A DNA stretch of 64,000 nucleotides from Lycium barbarum (taxonomy: Eukaryota; Streptophyta; Magnoliopsida; Solanales; Solanaceae), in the NCBI RefSeq assembly GCF_019175385.1, contig NC_083346.1, positions 58,433,821 to 58,497,820 on the forward strand. Reading direction: 5' to 3'. Under the pieces are notes generated by a model. It was not told where the DNA came from. It made no database searches and was given only the letters and a program-made list of their open reading frames with translations. This document shows, one piece after another, positions 33,040 to 45,374 of the stretch. Within the stretch, counting starts at the first letter, position 1; each line of letters starts with the position of its first letter. The position numbers were made by a program, and so were the translations under genes.

Positions 33040-33545
33040 AAGTACTATACCTATTGACTGTAATTCTTAAAGTCATCAATTTGGTTTACTAAATAAGGAT
33101 CTGTAGCTTGGCAACAATCATCGGAATGCTATCAATATGATTCTTCTCAGGCAAGGCATTATGCCCCACTAACGGTAATCTGTATACCCTCAGTATGACC
33201 CCTCTTAAGTAGGGTTATATAACCCATCGATGATCAGCTGAAGACTATTGGTTAGATTTATCTTAAGTAACACTCTATAACCCATCAATGACACATTAGG
33301 AACCATATATGAATTTCATCTCCAATGGAACTTATAACCCATCGACGAACATCCGAAGCTATTCACATGACTCATCTTACATTACAATCTATACTCAATA
33401 ATGGCAATCCAAAAACTATCATCATGAATTATCTTAAGTGGGAGAGATACCCCATCAATATCCACCGGGAACCTATTAACTTGATTCCACTTATAATCTA
33501 TTAACAGTAGTTCATAACCAATCAATATGCTCCATCTTAAGTGTC
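33040..33545. repeat. Degenerate tandem repeat, unit about 57 bp
   Basis: ATAACCCATCRATGA-like unit starts recur at 33161, 33219, 33277, 33334, 33391, 33447 and 33514, mostly 56-58 bp apart, each unit with a CATCTTAAGT-like second half. About eight or nine diverged copies. No open frame and no link to a known element. Confidence 0.75.
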
Positions 33546-34627
33546 AACCTGGTTGGCATAAAGCTATGGGTGAAGTTTTGATGAATGAAAAATTAAAGAC
33601 TCTGAACTAATAAACCATCTTAAAGGCATGATAAAAGCTGAACTAAAGCAGATGAAGAAATTACAATAATGTTCCAAGCAAGAAAGCACAAGAATAAATA
33701 TTGATATAAAGCTTGAGCAAGTATGTGAGTGAAGATACTGGAGTAGTTAAAGAGATAGTCGATTATGAAGTAAAGGTTCTAGACAATATGAAAGGCTGAA
33801 GAGGCAAGAAGCACATGTGGTTAGAGTAGGTCCGTAGACATGCCCCATTACCGGAAAGAGCATACACATGAACCCAGATTGCAAACATATGTGCCAAGGC
33901 AAGACAAGTTGAATGATGAAAGCACAGGGTGAATGAAACTGGTCAAAATACATGTTCCATTACAGAGACAGATACAGACAAGTATCAGTTCCTGAAGATG
34001 AGGACGACACAGTCACAGAGCAGTTCAACAAGGAATAGAACAAGCATGAAAATAAGTTTTATCAAAAAAGTCAACAGTTGCAGAAGAGCAATAATGCCAA
34101 GTTATCAGATGCAGTAGAAGGATCCAATCGTGACTAGATCATGAGAAGAGAAGATGATGGTGACTCAAGATTCAGAAGTAGTTTAATCAAATAAATAGAG
34201 TTGCTGACAAAGCACATGAACCAGGTCTGAAAACATGTTCCAATAAAGAACAAGAACATAATCAGAGTCACAGAGTCAGATAAAGCTGGAGACATGATTT
34301 ATTCAAGCAAGGAATAAACTTGAATAAAGAAGAAGAAAAAGACAAACACAAAACAAAAAATGATCAATGGATCAGGTCTGTCAACATGTTCGATCATCCA
34401 TACAAAAGCAAACTCAAGACAGAGTTTCATGAATGAATGAGAAGGCAATGATGAAATAGGATCATGAAAAAACTCCATCTCAGACAGTGCAGATATTTAG
34501 AGTCAGACGAATCACGTGGATGAAACAGAATTGTGAACATGTTCAAGCGCAAGTCTTACAGCAGCTAAGATTTACAGATTTATGGTAAAGACTTTGCAGT
34601 AAAGTATGCAGATTTTCTTGCATATAT
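33546..34627. other. Unassigned sequence with dispersed AACATGTTC motifs
   Basis: I recognise no gene or element. The motif ACATGTTC occurs at about 33950, 34233, 34384 and 34537, within related purine-rich surroundings. Short open frames (33747-33953, 33929-34117) have no recognisable features. Confidence 0.5.
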
Positions 34628-35366
34628 GTTGGGGTTAGTAAGACTTCTAATAGGACAAGAAGCGGACTCAACAAGGCAAGAATCAAAATACAACACAATA
34701 CCTAACATCTCATGGGCCTACGCGAAGAGGGTTTTATATTAGCTGACCTGTTGTGCACTCAGTGTTATAACTATCCAAGTTTTACCAAGAAGAAATTTTG
34801 TGCACACACAAAGAGAGAATTCACTATATTGAGCGATAAAAAGATATATCAAGATAATTCAATAATCCAGGTGTGCGTCCCTAGTGGATGAAGAAAGATT
34901 GAAGGAGTTGTTCTACTATATGATGTTTTCCATTTCTTAAGTCTATAAACGTGTATTAGGTTGTTTATCGAGTTGTACTTTATTTATTAGATGTAGAAAG
35001 TTAGTACAAAACGTTGTAAATTCAACTTCAAGTTGGAGATCAACTTGAAGGTTGCTTGTAAGTCAGAGGTTGATTAGGAAGATAGGAATTAGAGGTTAAT
35101 TCCTAGGTTACAAAGGTTGTAACTTGAATTTTCAGAGGCTCATTGTTGTAGTGAAGTTTTAGGGAAAATCCTACAGAGGTGTAGGTCATGGTTTTTATCA
35201 CCTTTTTGAGCCGGGTGGTTTTCACGTAAAAATCATTGTGTTCTTTACTTACTTGCTATTTATATTCTGTAAGAAGCTAGCATAGAACATGTAGAGTAAC
35301 GTGTTCCATCCTGTAGGAAAAAAATAGATACGACATAGGATAGGAAGTAGGTCATGCAACCCAACA
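34628..35366 (+). mobile_element. Element E: Ty1/copia 5' LTR (739 bp)
   Basis: It starts TGTTGGGGTT and ends AACCCAACA, an inverted pair typical of copia LTRs, and is followed by a primer site. A TATA-like TTTTATATTA lies near 34731-34740. Confidence 0.82.
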
Positions 35367-35368
35367 AG

Positions 35369-35380
35369 TGTTATCAGAGC
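35369..35380 (+). other. Element E: primer binding site
   Basis: TGTTATCAGAGC, one base different from the usual TGGTATCAGAGC, 2 nt after the LTR. Confidence 0.85.
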
Positions 35381-35419
35381 AGGTTCTCCTCAAAAAGGCT
35401 AACACCTTGGGAGAAGATC

Positions 35420-35617
35420 ATGATGAATGTCACACAACCTACAAGACAAAATAGAGGGGAATCAATTTACAGATCTCCTCTGTTTAGAAGTGAGCACTTC
35501 TTCGTGTGAAGAATAGGATGCAGACCTATCTAATGGCCATGGACTACAATTTGTGGATAATCACTTTAGAAGGACCACAGATACCTATGAAGACCATGCA
35601 TGATGGAACTAGAAGAC
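35420..35617 (+). pseudogene. Element E: copia gag, first part
   Basis: The reading frame starts at ATG 35420. After PLFRSEHFF a stop replaces the usual Trp of the family's conserved start, then KNRMQTYLMAMDYNLW is readable. It is interrupted after AAGAC by element F and continues at 45375. Confidence 0.82.
35613..35617 (+). repeat. Target site duplication of element F, left copy (AAGAC)
   Basis: It matches 45370-45374 after the F 3' LTR. Confidence 0.93.
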
Positions 35618-37894
35618 TGTAACGACCCTCCCAGTTGTTATGGAAAATCAAGGATCACCCTACCAAATAGAACCCTTCCAAGGGTAGAATGAGCTAATAG
35701 AAACTCAAATGTAAAAGTCTAAGAACTGAAAACTTGGCTTGTTTGTGATTATTGTTTGGTTGTGTTGAGTCCACTTGAGGGTAATGTAGGACATTAGATC
35801 TCCGTTGGGAATCTGAGGCCACGGGTGAGTCTGTATGGTCTTTATACATTAATGTGCATGTTTTGTTTGTGTTGTGAGGCCTCGGATGCACTGTTGTGTG
35901 GTAGAGTGAAAAATTGGTAAAATTAGCGAGCTCACTGGTTCAGCGGCACCACTGCGGTAGGGCTGCTGTAGTGGCAGATCTCTCACCGCCGTGAACAGAT
36001 TGGAAATGGTAGCGGACACCGAACCGCTGTAGTGTTTCTATAGCGGGTCTGTGCTAGTCACAGCTGAGGTAGATAGCCACAACTGGTACAGTCGACGGGG
36101 ACAGAATACCGTGTTTTTAAACACTTAGTCTGAATTCTTTATTCATACAACTCCAACATAGTTTTCAAGAAGCATCTAGGATGAAATTCTAAGGCTAGGG
36201 CAAGAATATTCTTGAGAGGTAAGTCTCAACCCTTCCTTCCTTCATTACGTATTCATCTCTAAAATTATCATCATTTTATTGGGTCTACAATGGTGAGTGA
36301 GACTAGTAACCTAGAACATAATAGACCTTCTATAGTTGGTGGGGTATGAATATTATTCTGTGATTATCATCTAAAGGCTTGGATTATCACTTCCTAACAA
36401 AGAATTGAACCGTTAGGGACATGAACTAAGTGAATTGCGACTTAGGATTTCATAAAGATTGTAGCTTGACCATAGAAATTACTTGTAAGAGATAACTTGA
36501 TTGAATAACCTTATGAATTAATAGGTTATGGTTGCTAAGGCCAATGTTAAAATGATTTATACATAGAAAGCCTTCACCCATTAGAAAGGGGTAAAGTGGA
36601 AGGGTTCATTAATTTAATATTGTTGACTAGAGTGATTGTGATTTATTTAGCACCTTAATTGCTAGAATTTAAGCGTTCCGAGGCATTATAGAACGGAGAG
36701 GCTATAGCGGAGTGATTCGTGTTGTTCTAGATCTGCAGTTGAGGTAGGCTACGGTTTACTTGAGTTAGACATTGATTAGTTGATTTATGTGTTATGAGAT
36801 TGATAGGAAAAAACATGTCTAGTCTTCGGGCATAATGTGTGGTTGAAATTCCTATATGCTATTGATTGAGAGATAATGTGGGCTTAATGCCATTATTCGA
36901 TGTGTTTTGATCTATATTTTCATGAAAAATTACAATGAGAAGTTAATATGATCTTCTTGATTAAAATGAGATACTACTTGATAATCGATCATTGAAAGTG
37001 TTATGAATATATATATATATGAAAAGGCACATTTTACAGGGGGTGAGGATTTGACCTGGCACATTTGACAGGGGGTGAGGATGTGACCTAGGTTATGGGC
37101 TCGTGGTCCGAGGCCAGTTCCAGAGCGAGTGGTACATGAACACCATGGGTCCCCTGTAGGTCATATCTATTGGTCAAAGACACCAATTAGCATGTATGTA
37201 CATGAGTGGTCAGTGACTGAGTAAGTGAGAATGTTGTTGGGAGGTTTATTCCATTGCTTGCTTCCGTTGACTTGATTATTATTATCATTGGTGGACTTGA
37301 TTAATAATATCATTGATTGACTTGGTGTTGGCTATTTGATTATGTGTTGTTGACTAGTCTGTCTATTTTATTGATTTTATGATTCATGCATGATACTAAT
37401 CTTAGTCGGCCTATGATATCTACCGGTACATAGTGTTTGTATTGATACTACCTTGTCGCATTCTTTTGAGTGCAGATTGTGATACAGAGACTGCTACATG
37501 ACCTTATTTTCAGCTTGAGGCCATTTGCTGACAGATTGAGGGTGGGCTTCTATCCGTGCCAAGCCGCTCGAAGATCTTCCTTTATCTAATGTCTATTTTT
37601 ATTCCAGATATTGATGTTTGTTTATTTCAGACAGTATGAATTTCTTGGACATGTTTTGGGTTAGGGTCCTTGTACAGTGACTTTAAGATTTTGGGGTTGT
37701 AATAGTTAGGACTTCTGCATTTACTTTATTGTTTTATCGCGTGGCTACTTTTGATTAATCTTGCGTTTAATTAAATGTGCATTGAATGAATTGACTAAGT
37801 AAAAATGGACTTTGAATGAATAGATGGTTAAGTCTACTGGTTCGTCCACTGGGATTTAGAGTGGGTGCCAGTCATGGCGGGTTGGATTGTGACA
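35618..37894 (+). mobile_element. Element F: 5' LTR (2277 bp)
   Basis: It starts TGTAACGACCCTCCC and ends TTGGATTGTGACA. It holds a shortened palindrome array (35938-36110), donor-like GTAAGT at 36219, two copies of a GGCACATTTGACAGGGGGTG repeat (37025, 37060), and the hairpin GCATTC-TTTT-GAGTGC at 37458-37473 next to acceptor-like GTGCAG. The open frame 37816-38061 runs from the LTR into the leader and is not a gene. Confidence 0.93.
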
Positions 37895-37898
37895 AAGG

Positions 37899-37910
37899 TT
37901 GTATCAAAGC
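37899..37910 (+). other. Element F: degraded primer binding site
   Basis: TTGTATCAAAGC, two changes from TGGTATCAGAGC, 4 nt after the LTR. Confidence 0.7.
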
Positions 37911-37954
37911 TTTACGTTCATCGATCTTATCGTACAAGGACATATCTAGTAGAG

Positions 37955-37996
37955 TCTTGCGGATCAGTACGGAGACGTCTGTACTTACCTTCGAGA
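37955..37996 (+). other. Element F: leader hairpin with AGACGTCT loop (dimer-site-like)
   Basis: Outer arms TCTTG/CGAGA enclose an inner stem AGTAC/GTACT and a 10-nt loop holding the 8-nt palindrome AGACGTCT. It lies 44 nt after the primer site. The sequence differs from that of B, C and H but the shape and size (42 nt) are the same. Confidence 0.78.
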
Positions 37997-38121
37997 GGCT
38001 ACCGGACATTAGGAAAATTCGCTTTCTTTCTTTCTTTGTTTCTTTCTTTCGTGCTACTTGATTCCAATTGGTGTTTGGATGATTCAAATTGGTTTCCTGA
38101 CTATCCTTCATTCTCTCACAG

Positions 38122-39590
38122 ATGGCGAGAACACGCGCAGCTGCATCCTGAGGTAGAAGTGGAGGTAGAGGGGCAGCGCCGGTTGGGGACGGAGTTCCAG
38201 CAGTTGATCCCATGCGTCCAGTGACTCCTAATGAGGTCGCGGAAGATGCAGCCATACCAGCTCAGCCAGCGGCAGTGCTAGCTCTACCAGGGGGTGCAGT
38301 CTCTCCAAGTTTACTAGATGCGATGGCTCAGGTGCTGAACTGGTGACATGGGTTGGCACAGATCGAAGCGATACCGGCCGTTCCAGCAGATAGGGGTGTA
38401 GGGATAGCAGCCCCAGTTCCGGGAAATGTTCAGGCTTAGGGAGTTCTGCATGACGTAGCCATAGCTCTTCGCTTGGATGAAGTTTCGGGTTTCGAGGCAT
38501 TTTTTAGGCTAGTTATAGGACTGGTGATGACCGGTGAAGTGCATGATTTATTTTGAAGGTTCACTAAGATGAAGCCTCCGGTCTTCTGTGGTACTGAGTC
38601 AGAGGATGCGTACGAGTTCATTATATATTGTCATGAGAGGCTCCATACGATGGGGGCGGTGGACAAGTCTGGTGTTGAGTTTATGACTTTTCAGCTCTTG
38701 GGTGATGCCAAGTTGTGGTGGATGGCATATGTGGAGTGCAGGCCAGCTGGGTCACCTCCGTTCACTTAGGTTCAGTTCTATTCAGTATTTTTAGAGAAGT
38801 ATGTTCCGCGTACTCTGGGGGACAAGAAGAAGGATGAGTTTGCTAATATTTATCAAGGGAACTTGTATGTTGTTGTTTATGAGTCCCGTTTTCCTTCCTT
38901 GTCCATATATACTCTTCAGTTGCTACCTACTGAGGAGGAGAGGATCAGACATTTAGTGAAAGGATTGAACACTGGACTTCAGCTATCAGTTCTTCAGCTT
39001 GTAGCCACAGGGGCTTCATTCCAGGAGGTAGTGGAGCATGTCCGTGTTGTTGAGGGGATAAAAAGGAAAGTTATGCAAAGCAGGCAGAGAACAAGGGTCG
39101 AAAGGGTGGAAATTTCAGCAACTCCTTCTCTAGGGGTAAGAGTTCTCAGGTGTATTTAGGGCGTCTGGTTCAGTCCGCTATGCAAGTGTCTGTTGAGGGC
39201 CCATCAGGGGCCAATTATCATTCTTCGGGTCATCATGGGGGGCGCAACCCAGTTACCCAGGGTATGGGGGTTATACCGCTTCATCATCTTCTATTCAGCG
39301 ACCTACATTGGACCGTTCTTGTTACGAGTGCAGTGAGTGAGGTCATATTAAGATGTTCTGCCCCAGACTCAGACAAAGTGGTCAGGGGACTCAGTATCTG
39401 GCTCCCCAAGCTCCATTCGCACAAGATAGAGGAGACAAGGACCGTGTACAGGTAGGGCGGGGTGGCCACACCTGGGGTAGGGGTGGCACTCAGCCAAATC
39501 GAGGCATTTCTCAGGTAGGCAGAGGTGGACAGCAGTCCGACAGGGGCGGGGCTCAGACTGGACAGGGTTATAGCAATGGTTCATAGGCTA
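38122..39590 (+). pseudogene. Element F: gag, with stops and frameshifts
   Basis: It starts at ATG 38122 (MARTRAAAS), with a TGA at 38149 followed by a Gly/Arg-rich stretch. The gag domain is readable at 38569-39130 (MKPPVFCGTESEDAYEFI, later LLPTEEERIRHLVKGL) with stops at 38344, 38437, 38554 and 38767. A frame change near 39100-39150 leads to the zinc knuckle near 39317-39360, which reads CYEC, a stop, then GHIKMFC, so spacing is kept. A Gly/Arg/Gln-rich tail (39380-39580) follows. Confidence 0.88.
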
Positions 39591-42500
39591 CTGGAGGGAG
39601 CGATGACTTGCACACCTTCCCAAACATACCCTAGGCTATGGCCTCCGATGCCGTCATCACAGGTACTCTCTCAGTTTGTAAACAGATGGCTTCTGCTTTA
39701 TTTGATCCGGGTTCTACTTTTTCATACGTGTCTTCATATTTTACTGTGGGTTTGGATGTGATTTGTGATACACTTTATGCCTCTATCCATGTGTCTACTC
39801 CGGTCGGGGATTCGGTGGTGGTAGATAGATTCTACCGTTCTTGCGCTTTTACATTTATGGGGTATAGTACTTGGGCGGATTTAATGATCCTAGACATGGT
39901 AGACTTTGATGTCATCTTGGGCATGAGTTGGTTGTCCCCACATTATGCGATTCTAGATTACCACTCTAAAATAGTTACCTTAGCTATGCCCGGGGTACCT
40001 AGACTTGAGTGGAAGGGTGACCTTAGTTCCCTCCCTAAGAAAGTTATATCCTTCACTCATTCTAAGAAGCTAATAGAGGGGGCTGTTTAGCTTATTTGGC
40101 CTATATCTGTGATACCAGCGTAGATACTCCTCCTATTGATTCAGTTCGAGGGGTACGCGAGTTTGCAGATGTGTTTCCCGTGGACTTGACAGGTATGCCA
40201 CCTGACCGTGACATCGACTTCTGGATTGAGTTAGATCAGGGACTCATTCGATCTTTATTCCACCCTATAGGATGGCACCTATAGAGTTAAGGGAATTAAA
40301 AGAGTAGTTGCAAGATCTCTTGAGTAAGGGGTTTATTCGCCCGAGTACCTCTCTATGGGGTGCTCCAGTGTTGTTTGTTAAAAAGAAGGACTGGTCTATG
40401 CGCATGTGGTTGATTATCGTCAGCTGAATAAGGTCACTATCCGAAACAAGTATCCCATCCCCCGTATTAGCGGTTTATTTGATCAGCTTCAGGGAGCTTC
40501 TGTGTTCTCTAAAATTGACTTAAGGTCAGGGTATCACCAATTAAAGATTCAGGTAGAAAATGTTCCTAAGACATCCTTAAGGACCATGTGTAGACACCAT
40601 AAGTTCTTGGTTATGTCTTTCAGGCTAACTAATGCCCCAGCTGCATTTATGGATTTGATGAACAGTATTTTTAAGCCCTATTTGGATTCTTTCGTGATAG
40701 TGTTCATTGATGATATCCTGGTGTATTCTAGAAGTAAGGAGGATCATGATAAACATTTGAGGATTGATCTTGGGGTATTGCAGGAAAAGAAGTTGTATGC
40801 TAAGTTCTCCAAGTGTGAATTTTGGTTGTCTTCAGTGTCCGTCTTGGGGCATGTAATTTCAAAGGAGGGTATTATGGTGAATCCGCAGAAAATTCAGGTA
40901 GTCAGGGAATGGGCTAGGCCCACATCAGTGATCAAATTCATAGTTTCATCGATCTGGCTAGCTATTATCATCGGTTCGTGAAGGGGTATGCCTCTATTGC
41001 TTCTCATTTGACCCGTTTGACTCAGAAAAAGGTACCGTTTCAGTGGTCTGACGAGTGTGAGGAGAGCTTTCAAAAGCTCAAGACCTTGTTGATGACAGCT
41101 CCTATTCTAGCATTGCCCGTGGAGGGCAAGTATTTTGTTATTTATTGTGATGCTTCACGCTCTAGTTTGGTTACTGTTTTGATGCAGGAAATGAAGGTAA
41201 TTCCTTCCGCTTCTAGACAGTTAAAAGTGCATGAGAAGAACTATCCTACTCATGACTTTGAATTGGCAGCTATGGTGTTTGCGCTGAAAATCTAGAGGCA
41301 CTACTTGTATGGTGTTCGTTGTGAGGTGTACACTGATCATCGTACCTTGCAGCATGTGTTCACTAAGAGGGATCTGAATGCTAGGCAGCGGAGATAGATG
41401 GAGTTGCTGAAGGATTATGACATCACCATTCTATACCATCCTGGTAAGGTAAATGTGGTGGCCGACGCATTGAGTAGGAAGTTAGTCAGTATGGGACGTC
41501 TGGCTCGCTTGATCTCTTTGGAGCGTTCGTTAGCTATAGAGGTTCAGACTCTGGCTAACAGTTTTATGAGGCTGGATGTGTCTAGCATAGGCAGAGTGTT
41601 AAGGCTAGGTTATCGTTTCGGGAGCAGATTAAGGCTAAATAGTTTGAGGATGCTAAGTTGTGTAAAATTCGTGACAAGGTGTTGCGTGGTGAGGCCAACG
41701 AGGTCATGATCGATGAAGAGGGGGTGTTACGGATTAAGGGACGAGTTTGCGTGCCACGTGTGGGTGATTTGATCAAGACTACTCTAGCAGAGGCTCACAG
41801 TTTGAGGTATTCCATTCATCCTGGTGCTACTAAGGTGTATCGCGATCTGAGATAACATTATTGGTGGGCTAGGATGAAGCGTGACATAGTGGAATTTGTT
41901 GCTCAATGTTTGAACAGCTAACAGGTGAAGTATGGACATCAGAAACCTGGGGGTACGTTTCAGAGGATGCCTATTCCTGAGTGGAAGTGGGAAAAAATAG
42001 CAACATATTTCGTGGTTGGTCTTTCGAAAATGTTGGGGAAGTTTGATTCTATATGGGTTATTGTCGACAGGTTGACTAAGTCTGCTTATTTTATTCTGGT
42101 TCGGATAACTTATGACACCGAAAAATTAGCCAAGATCTACATTCGTGAGGTTATTAGACTACATAGGGTTCTTATTTCCATCGTATGCAACAAGGGCACG
42201 ATGTTTACATCTCTGTTTTTGGAAGCATCTGCATTTGGAATTGGGTACTAGGTTTGACCTTAGTACAACTTTCCACCCTCAGACTGACGGGCAGTCCAAA
42301 TGGACTATTCAGGTTCTTGAGGATAAGCTTCGGGCTTGTGTGATAGATTTTGGTGGTCACTGGGATCAGTTCTTACCATTGGCAGAGTTCGTATATAGCA
42401 ATAGCTACCACTTAAGCATTGACATGTCTCCATTTGAGGATTTGTATGGGAGGAGCTGTAGGTCTCCTATTGGTTGGTTTAATGCGTTTGAGGTGAGACC

Positions 42501-42990
42501 TTGGAGTACGAACCTTTTGAGAGAGTTATTAGAGAAGGTGAAGGTGATTCAAGCTAAGCTTTTAGCAGCACAGAGCAAAAAGACTATGCGGACCAAACGG
42601 TCCGAGATCTTGAGTTTATGGAGAGAGAGCAAGTTTTGTTGAAAATTTCACCCATGAAGGGTGTGATGAGGTTTGGGAAGAGGGGCAAGCTTATCCTAGG
42701 ATTTATTGGGCCATTTGAGATTCTCAAGAGTGTGGGGGAGGTAGCTTATAAGTTGGCTTTACGTCCTGGCTTATTAGGTGTTTATCCGGTATTTCACGTT
42801 TCGATGTTGAAGAAGTATTACGGCACTGGTTCGTACATAATACGTTAGGATTCGGTCTTAATAGATGAGAACTTGACCTATGAGGAAGAGCCTATTGTTA
42901 TCTTAGACAGAGAAGTTCAGTGGAAGAATCGGATATGCATAGCAAGTATCCTCAGCTTTTCGCCGAGACAGGTAACCGTTTTCCTAGATT
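39591..42990 (+). pseudogene. Element F: pol, frameshifted, catalytic residues lost
   Basis: Protease has DPGSTFSYVS near 39703 and ILGMSWLSP near 39918. RT spans 40406-40981 with FIDDILVYS intact. RNase H is at 40978-41360 ([17 protein letters not shown]). Integrase, 41658-42560 over two frames, has lost two of three catalytic residues: the first Asp reads Tyr (ATYFVVGL) and the second reads Asn (VCNKGTMF); the Glu in LPLAEFVYSN remains. The zinc block reads CLNS, losing a Cys. The last part, 42618-42990, has a chromodomain-like tail with internal deletions. It is not functional. Confidence 0.9.
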
Positions 42991-43003
42991 CCTCATCCTT
43001 GTC

Positions 43004-43019
43004 CGTTCGGGGACGAACG
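43004..43019 (+). other. Element F: pre-LTR hairpin (CGTTCG-GGGA-CGAACG)
   Basis: 6-bp perfect arms and a GGGA loop, 21 nt before the 3' LTR. Compared with AACATTCG-AGGA-CGAATGTT of other families, two pairs of the stem change on both sides. Confidence 0.78.
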
Positions 43020-43039
43020 ATGTTTTAATTGGTATCTGA

Positions 43040-45369
43040 TGTAACGACCCTCCCTGTCATTATGGAAAATCTAGGATCACCCTACAAAATCGAACCCTTC
43101 CATGGGTAGAATGAGTTAATAGAAACTCAAATGTAGAAGTCTAAAGACTTAAAACATGGCTTGTTTGTGATTATTGTTGGGTTATGCTGAGTCCACTTGG
43201 GGGTGATGTAGGAAATTAGATCTCCGTTGGGGATTCCGAGGCCAAGAGTGAGTCTGTATGGTGTTTTTACATTACCGTGCTTGTTTTGTTTGTGTTGTGA
43301 CGCCTCAGATGAATTGGTGAGTGGTAGAGTGAAAAACTAGTTAAATTAGCGAGCTCACTGGTTTAGTGGCACCACTGTAGCAGACGAAGCACCGCTGCGG
43401 CGGGGCCGCTGTAGAAGCGGATCTCTCACCGCCGTGGACATATGGGAAATGGGGGTGGCCGCTATGGTGGACACTGAACCGCTATAGAACTTGTCCTATA
43501 GCTTGTCCGTGCTTGCCACAGCGGAGGTAAGCATTTAGTGGAGGTCCGCTATAGCGGGCCCTTTCCCGCTATAGCGAGACCGCTGCAGCGACTGGATGAC
43601 CGCCGTAGCTGTCGAACAGGACAGAATACCGTGTTTTTAAACACTTAGTCCGAATTCTTTATTCATAAAACTCCAACACTATTTCCAAGGAGCACCTAGG
43701 GTGAAATTCTAAGGCTAGGGCAAGAATATTCTTGAGAGGTAAGTCTCAACCCTTCCTTCCTTCATTACGCATTCATCTCTAAGATTATTATTATTTTAAT
43801 GGGTCTACAATGGTGAGTGAGGCTAGAAGCCCTAGAACTTAATAGACCTTCTATAGTTGGTGAGGTATGAATATTATTGTGTGATTATCATCTAAAGGCT
43901 TGGTTATCACATCCTAACCAAGAATTGAACCGTTAGAGACATGACCTATGAAAATTGAGACCTAGGGTTTCATAAAGATGGTGGCTTTACCATAGAAATT
44001 GCTTGGAAGAGATAACTTGATTGAATAATCTTATGAGTTGATAGGTTATGGTTGCTAAGGCCAATGTTAAGATAATTTATACATAGAAAGCCTTCACCCA
44101 TTAGAAAAGGGTAAAATGGAAGGGTGTTCATTGAATTGATATTGTTTACTAGAGTGATTGTGACTTATCTATCATCTTAATTGCTAGACTTTGAGCGTTC
44201 CAACACATTAGGGAAGGGAAAGGCTATAGCAGAGTGATTCGTGTTGTTCCAGCTTTGCAGTTGAGGTGGGTTACGGTTTACATGAGTTAGACTTTGATTA
44301 GTTGATTGTATGTGTTATGAGATTGATAAGAGAAAGCATGTCTAGTCTTCGGGCATAATGTGTGGTTGAAATTCCTATATGCTATTGATTGAGTGATAAT
44401 GTGGGCTTAATGGCATTATTCGATGTGTTGTGATCTATAATTTGATGAAAATTGTGGTGAGAAGTTAATATGATCTTCTTGATGAAAATGAGATACTACG
44501 TTATGATTGATCATTGAGAGTTTTTTATATATATATATATATATATATGAAAAGGCACATTTGACTAGGTTATGGGCTCATGGTCCGAGGTCAGTTCCGG
44601 AGTGAGTGGTACGTGGACACCATGGGTCCCCTGTGGGTCATAGCTATTGGGAAAAGACACCAATTAGCATATATTTATATGATTGATCAGTGACTGAGTG
44701 AGTGAGAATGTTGTTGGGAGGTTTATTCCATTGTTTTCTTCCGTTGACTTGATTGTTAATATCATTGGTGGACTTGATTGATAATATCATTGATTGACTT
44801 GGTGTCAGCTATCTGATTATGTGTTGTTGACTGGTCTATCTATTTTATTGATTTTATGATTCATGCATGATACTAATCTTAGTCGGCCTATGATATCTAC
44901 CGGTACATAATGTTTGTACTGATACTACCTTGCTGCATTCTTTTGAGTGCAGATTGTGATTCAGAGACTGCTACTTGGCCTTATATTTAGTTTGAGGCCA
45001 TTTGCGACAGCTTGAGGGTGAGCTTCTATCCGTTCCAGGCCGCTCGAAGATCTTCCTTTATCTAATGTCTATTTCTATTGCAGACATTGATATTTATTTA
45101 GTTCAGACAGTATGAATTCCTTAGACATATTTTGGGTTAGAGTCCTTATTCGGTGACTTTCGGATTTGGGGTTGTAATAGTTAGGACTTCCGCATTTACA
45201 TTATTGTTTTATGGCATGGCTACTTTTGATTAATCTTGCGTTTAATTAATTGTGCACTGAATGAACTGACTAATTAAAAATGGACTTTGAATGAGTAGAT
45301 GGTTAATCATATTGGTTCGCCCACTAGGAGTTTGTGTGGGTGCCAGTCATTGCGGGTTGGGTCATGACA
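43040..45369 (+). mobile_element. Element F: 3' LTR (2330 bp)
   Basis: It matches the 5' LTR. Its palindrome array (43362-43612) is about 70 bp longer than in the 5' LTR, but its GGCACATTTGAC repeat is reduced to one copy (44553). A TA-repeat lies at 44524-44548. The hairpin CTGCATTC-TTTT-GAGTGCAG is at 44933-44952. Confidence 0.93.
43362..43612 (+). repeat. Element F 3' LTR: CCGCTATAGCGG palindrome array
   Basis: Units such as CCGCTATAGCGGG and CCGCTGCGGCGG, some perfect. The 5' LTR copy (35938-36110) has fewer units. Confidence 0.85.
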
Positions 45370-45374
45370 AAGAC
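45370..45374 (+). repeat. Target site duplication of element F, right copy (AAGAC)
   Basis: It matches 35613-35617. Confidence 0.93.

Larger units (their letters stand above)
35618..45369 (+). mobile_element. Element F: complete nested Ty3/gypsy retrotransposon
   Basis: 5' LTR, degraded primer site, gag, pol, 3' LTR and a perfect AAGAC duplication are all present. It lies inside the gag gene of copia element E. LTR divergence and many frameshifts show it is older than B. Its LTRs and proteins are of the same family group as element D. Confidence 0.94.

Noticed and set aside
32623..33079. Frames of 130 (plus) and 114 (minus) codons
   Set aside because: They run through the palindrome array of fragment S on both strands; no recognisable domain.
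37816..38255. Frames of 81, 119 and 127 codons around the start of element F
   Set aside because: They span the LTR end, primer site and leader; gag is in another frame starting at 38122.
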